Shown here: in pieces, positions 34,760 to 47,725 of the stretch
How the letters are laid out: each line of letters opens with the position of its first letter
How positions within the stretch are numbered: position 1 is the stretch's first letter
DNA from: Paragordius varius
Lineage: Eukaryota; Nematomorpha
NCBI GenBank assembly: GCA_964247055.1
Contig: OZ176052.1
Span: 2,790,001-2,854,000, forward strand
DNA length: 64,000 nucleotides
Direction: 5' to 3'
Program-made: the position numbers and the translations under genes
The notes under the pieces: generated by a model
Database searches by the model: none
What the model was told of the DNA's origin: nothing
What the model saw: the letters and a program-made list of their open reading frames with translations, nothing else

Positions 34760-37700
34760 GGGTTAAAATTTGGAACTTAATTTTTTCTTCAGTTGATATA
34801 TAACGTAAAACCTGACATCTATTTTGGCTAAATGTCAAAATTTATATATTCCTATAATCTTAATATTTAAACTACCATAAATTATCGAAATAGATCAGTA
34901 AATTACTTTACCCATGAATTGCACACTGTTTCTACAACATTAAAATAATTTATTTACGCTCCATGATAACGCATTCAACTTTTATAATTATTATAAGTAA
35001 TTAGCACTCACATAACACATATAACTACAACGCTGTTTTTAAATACCATCCAAAAAATCTATAAATCGTCTTTCGAATTATTACATTTTATCTAAAATTA
35101 ATATATGTTACATTAGGATTAAAATTATAAGTACATATTCATTGTCTGTGTTTTATTTCCTTCTACAAACAGTAGTCTTTAACTTTTCAGAACAAACAGA
35201 AAGTCATTTATATATAGATATCAACACATTTAGTCAACGAAAACTATTTGTTATAATAAAAATATGGTGGAAAATATCCAGGGAATAGCAAATGGTTCAT
35301 AGAGCTAAAAAAATATGTAGTTTTAAAACAAACTCAAACTTTTTGGTCAAAGAGTACAAAATCTGCTATTATTTATACTGTCAAACAAATTATAGTAATT
35401 GCTTTTTATTAATGGTTGTGTATAGGAATAGTTCAACAGGTAAAAATAGTTTAAAATTTATTGTTTAATAGTGTCGTGTCGTCCATATTTTGTATACCTA
35501 AATGATTTATTATCAACACAAATTTTTTAGATATGGGTCCTATTTAACTTGTATTTATATTTTTAATGAAAATTTTTAATTTTAAATATTGGATATGACT
35601 TTATATGTAACAGAGCTATTCATTTGCCTATTTGAAGCCATTGTGAGTTATTATTAAGCTCACTCCAATTCCCTAAACGTATTTTGAAGACAATACATGA
35701 ATTTTTAGTACATTATCTCGCTACAATTTGCTAACACTTAACATTAAGTAGGATATTTATTTTTTGGAAAATCCACAGATTCTAAACCTCTTCATTGGAA
35801 ATTTGTAATTTTCCATTTCCGTCAGACCTAATTATACTATATTATTTTTTATTTTTAATAGTTATACCTCTATATACTCATTTCTTCTAACCCAAACAAT
35901 TTAGATAATACATTTAAATGAAAAATTAATCATTGGGTGCTCTATAAAATAGTTACAAACGCTTCATAATAACTTACAAAAAAATGGATTTGTTGGGAAA
36001 AAAGCCTTTTAAAATCAATATATTTAATGTGACTTAAACTTCTTTATATTATTTTATCTATAAAACTAACGAATCTTGACACACTTGATTAAATTCTTTG
36101 GTGGGAATAGATCCAATGAATAGGACAAGTTTTTTTTCTATTGAGAAAATCATTACTTAATTCAACCTTGCATGCAAAAAACATTACACATATTGCGCAT
36201 TTCTTGTGACCAATATATTATCCATAGCTCATGATAGCTAGCTCTCTAACGCTCAAAATGCAAATTATTTGCAAATTTTTTCATTAATACCCTGTCATAT
36301 TTATTCAATCAAATCAAATATAATTGAATTTTTTTACACTTATTTTCTTAGCGAATTCTGGAAAAATCCTATATATGTATGCTTTTAAAGGAAAAATAGA
36401 TTTTGGATGTTGTAATATATGTATCCATAATCATTATAACAATATTCTTTTTAACCATTGTGTAGAAAAATATTACTAATAAAGTTTTCCGACAACCTTG
36501 ATATTCATAGTAATAATATTAACAATAAAATATAATAATTTACATGGCTCAATGCTGACAACTCTTTGCCAATTATATCCAAATTATGATTAATCTATTT
36601 TGCCATATTTTTGACCATTTCTATTACCACAAATAGCTAAGCAAAAATTGGTAGTTTTTCTAGTTTTTCTGTTTTTAGAAGGTGTATGTTTAGTTTACAC
36701 CTATACGTTATCTTTCAAACACCAAAAATTTATCCCTGTAACTAAAAGAATTTAAGCCAATTTGTTGGAAGCAACATTTGTTCTCTTTATGTTAGTTACT
36801 TTTGTTTGTCCTTCAAAAGAAACTACCTCCCTAACACTAAATTTTTTGACCAAATTATGTTTTTTTTCGGCCAGCCAGACACTTTACTTAATGTTATATA
36901 CATTCCCACATTATCATAATAATTATCGTAATGTGTTACAATAATAATTTTAATCATACTTTGTGTTGCCATTATTATTATAAATCTGCAGTTTGTGATC
37001 TCCGACACCTTTTCTTTAATCTTTAATGAAGATTTATTAGCGTTATAAACAAACACGATTCAGATAATTTGACCAGCCACCAGCCAAATGAAAATGTGGA
37101 AATAAAAATAATTAGATATCATTCACCAATTGATTCATTCATATATAAGAAAATATCCCTTCTCTATACAAATAATTCTTTTAATTGAGATGGCTAAACC
37201 GATTCCGAACTAACTGTTGGACATGTTATGTTGCACTGCATTATCCAAAAATAAAGAGGTATTTAATTTTATTTATGAAAACAAACTATGGCGAAACTAT
37301 TCACCTGTCCATATCATTTGAAAAGAGGTTCAGATACTAAATAAAAGACATGATGTCGGCTTTCTAAGATTTTTTGCCAAAAAAATTTGGTTACAATTAC
37401 TTTACTTTTTTAATGTATAGCTAGCTTAATTTTTGTGATATATAGCTATAAAATCAATAACTACCAAAATTATGGCATGCTAATATTTTCTGAAAAAATC
37501 TAAAAAACTACTTTTATCAAATAAAATAAAAAATATATTTTTATGGAACCGCATAATTTGTGGTTTTGTTCTCCTACAATGATGGTGTTATTATAAACTA
37601 ATAGTTTTGCCTCCAATTTCTAATAATTTTTGAGGTAACCAACCGTTTTTCCATAAACAAGCATCATACTATTGAATTAGCGATGAAAACCGAAATGATT

Positions 37701-38320
37701 ATTTTTATTAAACATGAAAAGGTAAAGTATTAATAAATTTAAAGGGTTTTATTTAATTTATACTTAAAATTCATGTTATTTTAAATTTATTTAGAGTGAG
37801 TATTATCTTATAACTTTGGTAAAGTAATAAACAAGTTTTTATAATTTTATTTTTTCTTAACTTTTGTTTTTGTAGATTTGACCCTAAATCATTGATTTCA
37901 TATGTTACACAATATAAAAGGGTCGCGCGTCTAATTGATTTACATTAACAAATAAATATTCTTTTAGCAGTAAACTGAAATAAAAACATAAAGAATTAGT
38001 GCTGATAAAAAAAATTCCTTCAAACAATATATATAAGTAATAAAACTTTTCTTTACCAACTTTGTGGATAAATATGGTAGATCAATAAATTCAGTGACAT
38101 TTACACAAATACTCTTAAAATTTTTTATATTAAATTTAAAACCCTATAGTAATATAGTGATCGACAAATTAAGAAAATAAATGTATAGGCTATAAGTTAA
38201 ATATGTTAAACAGCTCGCCATATCCAAAGGTCCCATCAATTCCTTAAATTATACTAGAATAAGAGATCATTAATAAATTCACGTGTTGACATATATTATC
38301 CGAATAAAAATTGCTTAAAA
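34760..38320. other. Gene-poor interval, nothing recognised
   Basis: A/T-rich sequence without convincing exons, tRNA-like structures or repeats shared with the rest of the window. Short open frames here have no family resemblance. Confidence 0.4.
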
Positions 38321-38329
38321 AAATATTTT

Positions 38330-38960
38330 TGGGTTTTTGAAAAACGTCAATCTAAAAGTGCGGCTGAACAAAGGGTTGAATGCATGAAATGGCTCCATTG
38401 TTTGATTAGCTTATTCATAAAATAAGGCCTAATTTACCGGAAAATAGATTATTTACAATTTATACAGAAACGAGAACTATTATACGTTTTGTTACTTATT
38501 CAGCCATATAAAATATTGAAATGGCCACTGTAAAAGCGTATATTAAATTTGGCACCCTACCCAGAGTATAAAAAAGCGCTATATAATTATTACCTTCATA
38601 AGACAAATGGTGTATATTAATAAATACATATGATATTATATATTTCGGATATTTTGGTTTAACAGGATATTTTTAGGGTGGCAACTTTGTTTTCTGCTAA
38701 AAATCCCTAATAAATTTCACATGGAAAAAGGCTGTATATAAAAAGGCAGTCGACTATGTTCGCCAAATTCATTGATGATTAACAATCTTTATTGTTGAAT
38801 ATGAATGGACCAACCCGTTTTTACGTAAAATTGCTTCAAATAATCAATTTTTGGGGTCTATATTATAAAAAAACGTTTCTATACTCGGGGTGGTTAACTG
38901 CGTATAAAAGAGGGGCTTTTTGAAACCAACTTGTGTATACAATAATACTCCTAAATTTAA
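38330..38960 (+). repeat. Degenerate relative of the Helitron-like 5' block
   Basis: 'cgactatgttcg', 'tgaatggaccaacccgttt' and 'ctcggggtggttaactg' repeat the layout of 4590-4990 ('cgaacatagtc', 'ggtccaacacgttt', 'cggggtgggc'). Too worn for boundaries. Confidence 0.4.
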
Positions 38961-40430
38961 CGTCCATATTAAAAATAAATTTGGGCCTAAATTAAACTTT
39001 TTTTGTATATTATATATCATTATAAATTATATAATTAAATTTGTATGTTTTTTTTATTTAACAAGATCGGCTAATTGAATTTTCCATAAGTGAATTATTT
39101 AAAATGTCTTCTATAATAAATCTATATATGAACATAACTAAATTAATACTAAAGGATAATAGTTGATATTAAGGTGGACATTTTATCTTTGACAATGACT
39201 AAATTTGTCAAAAAATACCCGGATTATCATTTTACATCCTGATCTTTTTTCTTAAATAAAAATTTTATATAATAATATATGTTATTTATATTTAAGAATT
39301 AAAAATTGATCATATATAATTTATTTTTTTGCAATAAAATATCCAAAAAATGACTACCTAACTAATTTGTCGGATGTGCGCAGGTTACATTGTAAAAGCT
39401 TCACTTAAGATCGGAAATTTAAGAAAGAACAGCATGATTTGAGCCATATATAGACATTTATAAAAGAGGCATGTTTTGAATTCAAAATCCATATAGGGAA
39501 GTCTACTGCATGTTCATGACAATAAATATATTAAGTTTGATACTTAACAAAAGGTGAGAATTTAATATTTTAATTCCTTAATTTACAAATAAAGACATAA
39601 ATTGATATGAAGCGGATTAATACAAGCAGGCCAACATTAATTTTATAGTATTATCTTATGATTACTTATAATTATATGCTATATGTATGGTAAAATGGGG
39701 CATTTTATAACAGAGAGAACCAAAATACAACTTAGGGCAATGGGAACAGCCATGGCTCAAATGTATTTTTAATTTAAGATTTAAAATGAGAAAATTACAG
39801 ACATATACGTTTTTGTAATTCAAGAAATAAAAACCTTATAACTTAATAAAGTAGGAGAAAAGTTGGGAAATACTTGTGGTTCCTTCGAATGAGCAAATTT
39901 GAATCAGACCGGCTCATTTCCCTATCTAAAGCTGTCTTTAAGACCTTTTTTACATTTCCTTTAGCGAGAACCTAATGATTATTGGTTTGATCGGTAGAAC
40001 CTTATATTATATTTGAATATAATTTATATTGAGAATGCTAATAGTTAACTCTTATTTGGTAACAAGTAATAGAGAATCAAAAAGGTTGATTATAGCTAGG
40101 CACCGAATCGATCGAGCTTGTAAAACCTTACATTGTATTTAATGTCCGATTTTTACTTTGAGAATTTTCGGTTAATGCAAGAATGACTCATTTCGTTTAA
40201 ATTGTATCAATGCGATATAAATTGCTTTTTTGATAGAAAATAAATTTGAAGATATTATTATGCTACGAAAAAAGTTAGTTTATTTAATGTGGTGTTGTAA
40301 AATTATGTAGTAAACTCCTATTATTCTGACAATACAGCAAAATATGTATAAAAATTTGAGGACATATGATTATCAGAGATTTTATTCGATTATGTGCGAT
40401 AATTTCGATAATTTTATTGCGGTAGCAGCT
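38961..40430. other. Gene-poor interval, nothing recognised
   Basis: No exon, RNA gene or shared repeat could be supported. Confidence 0.35.
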
Positions 40431-40439
40431 GTTGCCGGT

Positions 40440-41880
40440 CACGCATCATTGTTACTTAAATAGTCGTTTTTTGCAAAACCATATTTTCCCCAAAAATTTG
40501 CTTGAAGCATTAATTTTTAAAGCCTATTTTAGATCGGGTGGAGCTAAACTCAGCGGCTAATAAAAAAAGCGCTCGGTTAAATTGTTGCACTTACACAGAA
40601 ATCATATTAAATATGATCACAAAGAAATATGAAAAATTGATCCAAAGGTGTGCAATAATTATAGGTCATTCGGGTGAAGTCCGCTCAAGCGACTTAATTT
40701 AATAAAAGCTAGGTTTCTTTACCTGAATGAGAAAAATGTGTAGGTAAATCATTCATTCAATATCATTTTATATGTATTCAAAAATATGCCTAGAAGCTAA
40801 TATTTTTTCAAAACCCTTATTTTTAATCGAGGTGGGGCTTAACTGAGGGGTAATGGGAAAAAAATCTCATAAATGAATACTTATGAATTAAACAACCATT
40901 TACATTTTCCAAAAAATCGAATAAATGAATATTTTTTTAAACCTCACAGTGGGAATGAACAGATGACTAAGTCCGCGTCATTTAGACAAAAATGTTTTCA
41001 CTTCTAGTTTCGAATGGGCTTATGTGTTTTCCGAAATATTGTTTAGAAGCCAATATATAACTTCCTGTTTTCACACGAGCGGGACTAAACTGAATGGCAA
41101 ATTTAAAATCAATGGTTAAATTCCCCTAGACACATTAAAAAATAAAAAAATTTATTATTGAGCTCGAATGAACCCACACGTTTACCGGAAAATCGCTTAA
41201 AAACCAATATTTGTCAAAAAAACTATATTTTCAGAGGATAAGGACGAATCAATGGGCTAATTTCATGCTCTGTCGACCTAACCGCATTATTAATAAAATT
41301 CGCTCTTGAAATTTGTTATATAAAACCCCGGTGGGGCTAAACTGGCTGGCAAATTAAAAATTGGCTTTTTCAACTCTGATAAATATAAAAATTTTATTTT
41401 TGATTCAAATGGGTCTACTTGTTTACCGACAAACAATATCTGTTTGAAACATATATTGACTGGACTAAACTGAGGGGCGTTTTTAAAAAATGTTTTCTCG
41501 CCGGCGCATTCGCGTAACAAGAAAAGAATCCATTAATATGCCTCAAAGTTTTTTGAAAAATTGCTATCAAGCCAATAATTGTTCAGAAAGTTGCGGCTAA
41601 GGGGATAATTCAAAAAAGGCTAAGTTGCATTCGGTTGAGTAAAAAATAAATAAAACCATTAATGAAAGTGAATAGGGCTACATTTTGGAAATATTCTTCA
41701 AATCCGAATTTTGAGGACATCTTTTACCGCTGTTTACAGGAGTAGGTCGAAAAAGCGGGCTAATTCAAAAAACGGCTTAGCATTCTCGATTATCAAGGAT
41801 TAAAATACACTTATTTTAATGAACCTACACGTTATCCCAAAAATCAAGCTATCACATTCTATATTTTTATAAAAATATAT
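40440..41880 (+). repeat. Degenerate ~135-bp tandem array
   Basis: A block of the type 'ggtggggctaaactgaggggc', then 'aattaaaaa', recurs near 40520, 40815, 40945, 41075, 41230, 41330, 41465, 41595 and 41740, alternating with 'gaatgggcctacacgtttaccg', 'aaaatcg'. Spacing is mostly 100-160 bp. The blocks correspond to those repeated twice near the 5' end of the Helitron-like copies, so this is an expanded, old form of the same unit. Frames such as 41290-41520 are accidental. Confidence 0.55.
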
Positions 41881-42598
41881 GGATTTAAATATAAATATAT
41901 TAATAATATTTCATTTATTTTTTGACTGCACTCAAAATAAGTTTATCTGTTAACTATAGTTTTTTATAATTTTATTAAATCTGCCGAAGTAAACCTGCAC
42001 AATCCTCTATCTTAAAATGACTGTTAATAAGGCTAAATTGAGAGATTATGGTTAAAAAATTTATAATTTTATTATTTACGCTCTTGCCGTAACATAAAAA
42101 GTTTCAGATAGGCGTCATAAGAAAATTATTTTAAGTTATATTTGTAACGAAAGAGGCATAATGCATATCAAAAACTTCCTGTATCCACTCACTTCATTTT
42201 GCGATTTGAAAATCAATTACCAGATAATTTATAGGTTTAAATCGCTATACTCCTCTCCCATACAATCGCCATTTGGTAAAAACAAAAATTAGGAAATTAA
42301 AAATGATTTATATTTTGCACAAAATGGGGAAAAAATGCATACATTTTGATTGATAGATTTGTTAAATTATAGCAAGCTGTGTGCTAAAAAAATTATTATT
42401 TTATAAGGCATGATTTATTTAATTTTTGTATAATGAGTGATATATTAATAAAATATTGATATATATTTTTCAACAGAAATACAATTAATATATAAATTAT
42501 TCCAGATTTTTATTTGTACCAAAAAAATAATTCACTTAAGATGCAGTTTTGTTTTAAATTAAATTAATTAAGACTGTGTTTTTGGGTTTTTCTTTAAA
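41881..42598. other. Interval without recognised features
   Basis: A/T-rich; nothing supported. Confidence 0.3.
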
Positions 42599-42871
42599 TC
42601 ATTTGGTATTAATTTTTATAAATGAGTAAATCATAGGGTTACAGAATTGTCTGGGAAACCCTATGCAAAACCAAAATGCACCAAACATCTGATAATCAGT
42701 ATATTGGCTAAAATTTTGAAATTCAGTAAAACGCCCAAAATTATTATAATTTCTGAATAAGAGGATCATATAAATGTAAAACGAAAATAGGTCCAAAGGT
42801 TTAATATTAAGATGGTTGTTTGCAAATTTAAAAAAAAGACTAAGTATATACAATAAAAACGCATTTTATCA
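42599..42871 (-). pseudogene. Rhodopsin-type GPCR C-terminal fragment (TM6-TM7), gene or relic
   Basis: The minus-strand frame reads LFSFYIYMILLFRN, a hydrophilic stretch, then MFGAFWFCIGFPRQFCNPMI and YSFIK before a stop. NPMIYSF is the NPxxY signature of helix 7 in rhodopsin-family receptors, and the segment before it could be helix 6 plus the third outer loop. A possible acceptor ('gatttaacag') lies just upstream, but the frame meets a stop between it and the fragment. I found no other receptor exons at 43-52 kb. This may be the last exon of a diverged receptor or a relic. Confidence 0.4.
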
Positions 42872-42899
42872 AATTCTGTTAAATCGAGCTAGTTCTAAA

Positions 42900-44100
42900 G
42901 TATTGTTAAATTTTAGTTAAAATTATGTACCTAGGCATGGCCAAAATGGTAGCTTTAAAATTGGTTATATTTTTAAATTTTGAGTCAATGTACGTTAAAT
43001 TACAATAAATCATAGGTTTTATAGCGATTTCCATATAATGCTGATAATAATTAAGTAAGTTTGAACGATCCATATATTTCTACAAGCCTTGATTTTTTAC
43101 ACAAAGTTTTTGACCCATCTTTTCTTATTTTTTAAATTTTAACAGTCATTTCGATAATTCTACAGGGTAAACTTGAAGCGAATGGTATGAGTACTGAGAT
43201 GAGTTCTTTTTCAACACCAATATCTGAAAACAATAAAAGCGTATTATTGTATATTTTTAAAGTAAAGCCAAAACTCTTATTATCGGTCGTTATGCGCAAG
43301 AATATTTTTTAATTTATATATAAATGCGGCGTTTGCAATTTTTTCAGCTTTTAATCTATTAACCAGCTATCTAAATTTAGTCTCCCAAATACAATGCCCT
43401 AGATGTTTAGCAACATTTGACTCAAAAGAGAATAATCTGCATAAGTCAAATAATTTTTATTTTTTTGATCCTTTTTTCATGTGTTTTAAAAAAGGGGGCG
43501 TAAGAGGGTAGAAAGGGGGACTGATGCGGGCGCCATAGTAGAAGGGGCGCCGAATTTAAAAATTTTTTAATTTTCCTTCAAAAAATAGGCATTTAAAAGT
43601 TATATTTTTATATAGTACACAAAAAATCACCCATATATGAGTGGTCATGATCACGGTTTGAATTTGATTTTTTATCAAGGGGTCGCATGGAGAGGGAGAG
43701 GGCGACATCACGGATTCATGTACTGGGCGCCAGAAATGCAAGCTGCCTCTGTTTGTTCATGGTCGATGTGGAAAAAAATTAAAACATATAAAGAATGAAA
43801 AAATAAATGATCTTTTTATTGTACTATCCCTTAAAAGATTCGGTCATGCATAATTTATACTAATTATTTTACGGGAAACATTAGGTTGAGTCTAAAAGAT
43901 AAAGCAACAATCTGTTATTCAAGCTCTTTTTATAAATATCTAAATATGTTACTCTAATTTCACAAAGTCAGCCGTTAAGCATATACATATATTAGTATTT
44001 TTTGAATAAATTTATTGGCTTTTAAGGTTGACCAAAGTTTTCTTTTATAACTCAAAAGCGCTTTTGAAAAAATAATATATTTTTCGTTTATTGTATTATA
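42900..44100. other. Interval without recognised features
   Basis: A slightly G-richer patch at 43490-43560 and 43680-43745 ('gggggcg', 'gggcgcc') stands out but encodes nothing recognisable. No shared repeat. Confidence 0.3.
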
Positions 44101-44149
44101 TAATTTATGGTAAAATGCTTTCCTTCTTTTTCATCATTTAGGCATAATG

Positions 44150-44397
44150 GTATCAAGCTGTTTAAACCTTTTACCTATTTCTTTGGTTATTTTTCTGATC
44201 AAGGCCCCAACATTCAGTTATATCAGACCCCAAACAAATATGTATTTTTTCATTTTTTATTAGAGAGTGAAACCCACACGTTTTTAGAAAAAATTTTTGG
44301 GGTTGTTGCTCGTGATGTCTCAAAAACTGATTTCAGCCGTCAACAGTTTTTGTTAAAAGTTTTTGAAAACCAAGGACTAGAACTTAAGATAGTAATA
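44150..44397 (+). CDS. Orphan candidate exon
   Basis: After a good acceptor ('tttttcatcatttag'), an 82-codon frame has coding-like composition: KLFKPFTYFFGYFSDQGPNI, then FHFLLESETHTFLEKIFGVV, ARDVSKTDFSRQQFLLKVFE. A weak donor (GTAATAA) lies near 44394. I do not recognise the family. It could be an upstream exon of the SYD-1 gene, an exon of another gene, or chance. Neighbouring exons were not found. Confidence 0.3.
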
Positions 44398-44439
44398 AAA
44401 TGTATTTTAATAAGCGACACATCACACCCATAAAAAATG

Positions 44440-45309
44440 GTTCATATATTTTTCATAAATTTGTATTTTATAACATTTTAACACATTTTTCATTAAAATG
44501 TAAAAAAATTTATTTACTCTATATTTTACCCGAAAAGCTTATATTTTATTTCATCGCGGGTACAAACAGGTGAATCTAATTATAATACAGAAAGGTGATA
44601 AGCTAGTTGCCAAACATTTTTGGACACCGAAAAATTTTTATTCTAAAACTCACAACAGTTGTTTCCAAATTTTATTAAATAAATTTTATCATACTTATTT
44701 CATTTAATGCGATTTACTTGATGTAGGTCAGTAAAACACAGGATTATATATTTATATATTTTACTAATATTTTATATGTAGTTAAAAGTTATAACCGTTT
44801 AATTAAATAAATATTTTTTAACAAGAATTCATTTTAAAAACAGCTTGCTTTCAGTTATTTAAGTTTAGTTTCTGTAATGCAACATGACCCCAATTTTTTG
44901 ATATTCTTTAAAAAAATTAAAATTGGAAATAGATTTATTTTGGCACACTATAATAGATAACCCAATTATGTTTGTGAAAATAATTTTTAAAAATTAGTTA
45001 TTACAAATTTAACGCTTGCGATAAATGGCTTAAAATTAATTTACATGTAAAATATCTGTATTAAAGTGTATTAACATATTTTTACAATTTAAATATGGTA
45101 GTGATTCAAATGTTTTAAATGCCATGTACATTTTAAATTGTTATATGCAATAAAATTCCGATTTGCATTTTATATGTGAATTAAGAATTTATGGTTTATG
45201 ATAAAATTAGGTCCAATTTCGAAATGTTTGAAGGATTCTATACATTCTTTTTTATCTTCGAGGTATTAAACAAATATTTATCAGCCAAATTATGCTAGCG
45301 GTTATGATA
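44440..45309. other. Interval without recognised features
   Basis: A/T-rich; nothing supported. Confidence 0.3.
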
Positions 45310-45604
45310 TACCATTTACAGTTCAAATTCACACTTGAACAATTCAAATTTACCCTCGAATAATATAAATTCACCCTAAAAATAAATTATAGATTTTTAA
45401 GATTAAAAATTACATATATTTCTTTATATTTTAAAAGATAAATTTTCTTTTAAAATTATATAAAACTGAAAAAATAATAAACTATGCTATATAAACATAT
45501 TAAATTTGAATAGCCCGAAAACACATAATTTATTTTCAGGGTGAATTTAATCGTTCGAGGGTGAAATTGAATTGTTGAAGGCTAGATTTGAATTGTGAAT
45601 GGTA
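45310..45604. mobile_element. TA-flanked MITE
   Basis: TACCATTTACAGTTCAAATT at the left, AATTGTGAATGGTA at the right, TA on both sides (45308-45309, 45605-45606). Two to three subterminal 'caattcaaattcaccct' units face each other from the two ends. 295 bp. Confidence 0.75.
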
Positions 45605-46191
45605 TACAATGTTTGTTAAAGCTCTTTTCTCTTGTTAATAAATTTTTAATATGAATCGTGCTAAAACAATAAAAAAAAGTTTTTAATTAAACCAACCCTT
45701 TGATTTATGTCTATATTTTAGGCTTAATCACATATTTTTGGATTTTGATTAATTTTTTAATATTTTCACCATAAAAAATACTTTCCGGATACACAAAATT
45801 TATCATGGATGATAAATTTCTAAAATTTAACAATATGCATACATAATTAGGGGATCCATAAATTAAAAAATTAGCATATTTTTTAAATTTTACAAAAAAT
45901 TAATACTTTTTATTATTTATTATTTTCGAAATACGGTCTCTCTCTCTCTCTCCACTATTTTACCAAAGTCATAGAGAATAAGGTATATATACATATCCTT
46001 CAATAGTATCCCTTTGTCTAATGCTTCGATGGCCTTGTCAGAGCATCCCTAATAATTTATTAAGGATGTAATTTTAAAATTTTATTATATATACATCTAA
46101 CCAAAGTTAATGTCTCTATTAAAGACATAAGTGGACACAAAAGATGTCATTAATTAATAAAACACAAACAGACGACGACATCTTAATTAGT

Positions 46192-46222
<31 letters not shown>

Positions 46223-46782
46223 TGAAAAATGTATAAATAATGACCCTCGTCCACACCTAAATCATTCGAATTATAAAAATATTGTTTAACAAAAGGACAG
46301 CTAGTTGTCAATCCACATTCAACACACTTTAGCCATCAAAAGTAGGTTTAATGTATAACTGTCAAGGTTTTTTATAGAAAGGATTATAGATATAAGGGTT
46401 ATTATATGCTTTCGACCAATTTTATAGATATAAATAAGGTAAATATATCAAGGATATTTAAAAATTATTATTCTAATGGTATTAGGAATATTTTAAGGTG
46501 CAGCTGTTAAAAATTAACATTGTTTTTGAATCAATATCATTTTCCATTTAGCAGTGTAATATACATCAGGGGGTGTTTAACACAAATGGTTCGCGGGCTT
46601 AAATCGAAAAATAAATGAACATTCTTTATTATTATGCTTCATACTCATACATAAAACTGTAAAATGCAAACACGATATAATTTTTCTTTAGTTCTTGCCA
46701 ATAGGATAGATAGACTTACTTAGAAAAATTGTTGATATCAATTTTTTGTGGGCATATTTTTACACTTGTATATATGTATTCA
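45605..46782. other. Interval with simple repeats only
   Basis: A (TC)n tract at about 45936-45953 and a (TA)n tract at 46196-46222. No exon recognised. Confidence 0.4.
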
Positions 46783-47725
46783 CACTTCAATTTTAATTGG
46801 ATATAACTAGTAATCCCAGACTATTTAAATAGATATTTTTAAAAGGGGTACGGTTACAATTTATATTAATGCTTCTATCCTAAAAAATATATAAAAAAGC
46901 CTATATCTAAATAAAATATATACCATTTACAGTTCAAATTCACCCTTAAACAATTCAAATTCACCCTCGAACAATTCAAATTCACCCTTGAACAATTCAA
47001 ATTCACCCTCGAACAATTCAAATTCACCCTCAAATAAATAACATGTTTTTTAAGATTAAAAATTACCTATATCTTAATATATTTTTAAAAAATAAAATTT
47101 TGTTTTAAATTAAAATAATACTGAAAAAAATAATTAATTATGCCATAAAGGTATATTTTATATTAATAATGAGTTTTATATTGATTCGAAAACACATAAT
47201 GTATTTTTAGGGTGAATTTGAATTGTTCGAGGGTGAATTTGAATTGTTCAAGGGTGAATTTGAATTGTAGGGTGAATTTGAATTGTTTAAGGGTGAATTT
47301 GAACTGTAAATGGTATAGTATTGAAAAAAACTGCAAATCAAACTACATCGACGCCATTGTTATTTTACTATAACATTTTGCAAAATACGTGTTTTTTATT
47401 ACGCTAAAATTCAAGTTTTTCTATTAAAATTACACTACATATAAATAGAAAAAGTGGTTTATTTTGCATTAATTTTATATAGCTAATGCACACATGTCAG
47501 GATGGCTAAATTTTGACTTTCTTATCCATCAAATAATAAGTAATATCATGTTTTTTAGATTGAATTTTTTTGTATATTACGGTTCATAATGTTATAAAAG
47601 TGCAAAATTTTGTAATAGTTTTAATTTAATCCATATTTTTGGAAAGCTTTGACCCAGGCCTGAAGTCAATTACCCAATTTATATCTAAGGACTTAAATAA
47701 ATATGTTGGATGCATATTAGATGGT
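46783..47725 (+). mobile_element. piggyBac-like MITE family 1, split by a TA-flanked MITE
   Basis: It starts CACACTTCAATTT, with the family blocks 'tgcttctatcct' before the insertion and 'cgacgccattgtta', 'gcacacatgtca', 'gttataaaagtgca' and 'aggcctg' after it. The last bases are worn ('atgttggatgcatatt'). Without the 395-bp insertion its length agrees with the intact copy at 6631-7209. Confidence 0.7.
46921..47315. mobile_element. TA-flanked MITE, best copy, inserted in a piggyBac-like MITE
   Basis: TACCATTTACAGTTCAAATT at the left and GAACTGTAAATGGTA at the right are a perfect 15-bp inverted match, with TA on both sides. The left end has five 'caattcaaattcaccctyg' units of 18-19 bp and the right end four in inverted order. 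The units vary in number between copies. 395 bp, non-coding, probable Tc1/mariner type. Confidence 0.82.

Noticed and set aside
43490-43745. G-rich patch that looked like a CpG-type promoter
   Set aside because: Short, with no TATA or initiator context and no gene beside it on either strand.
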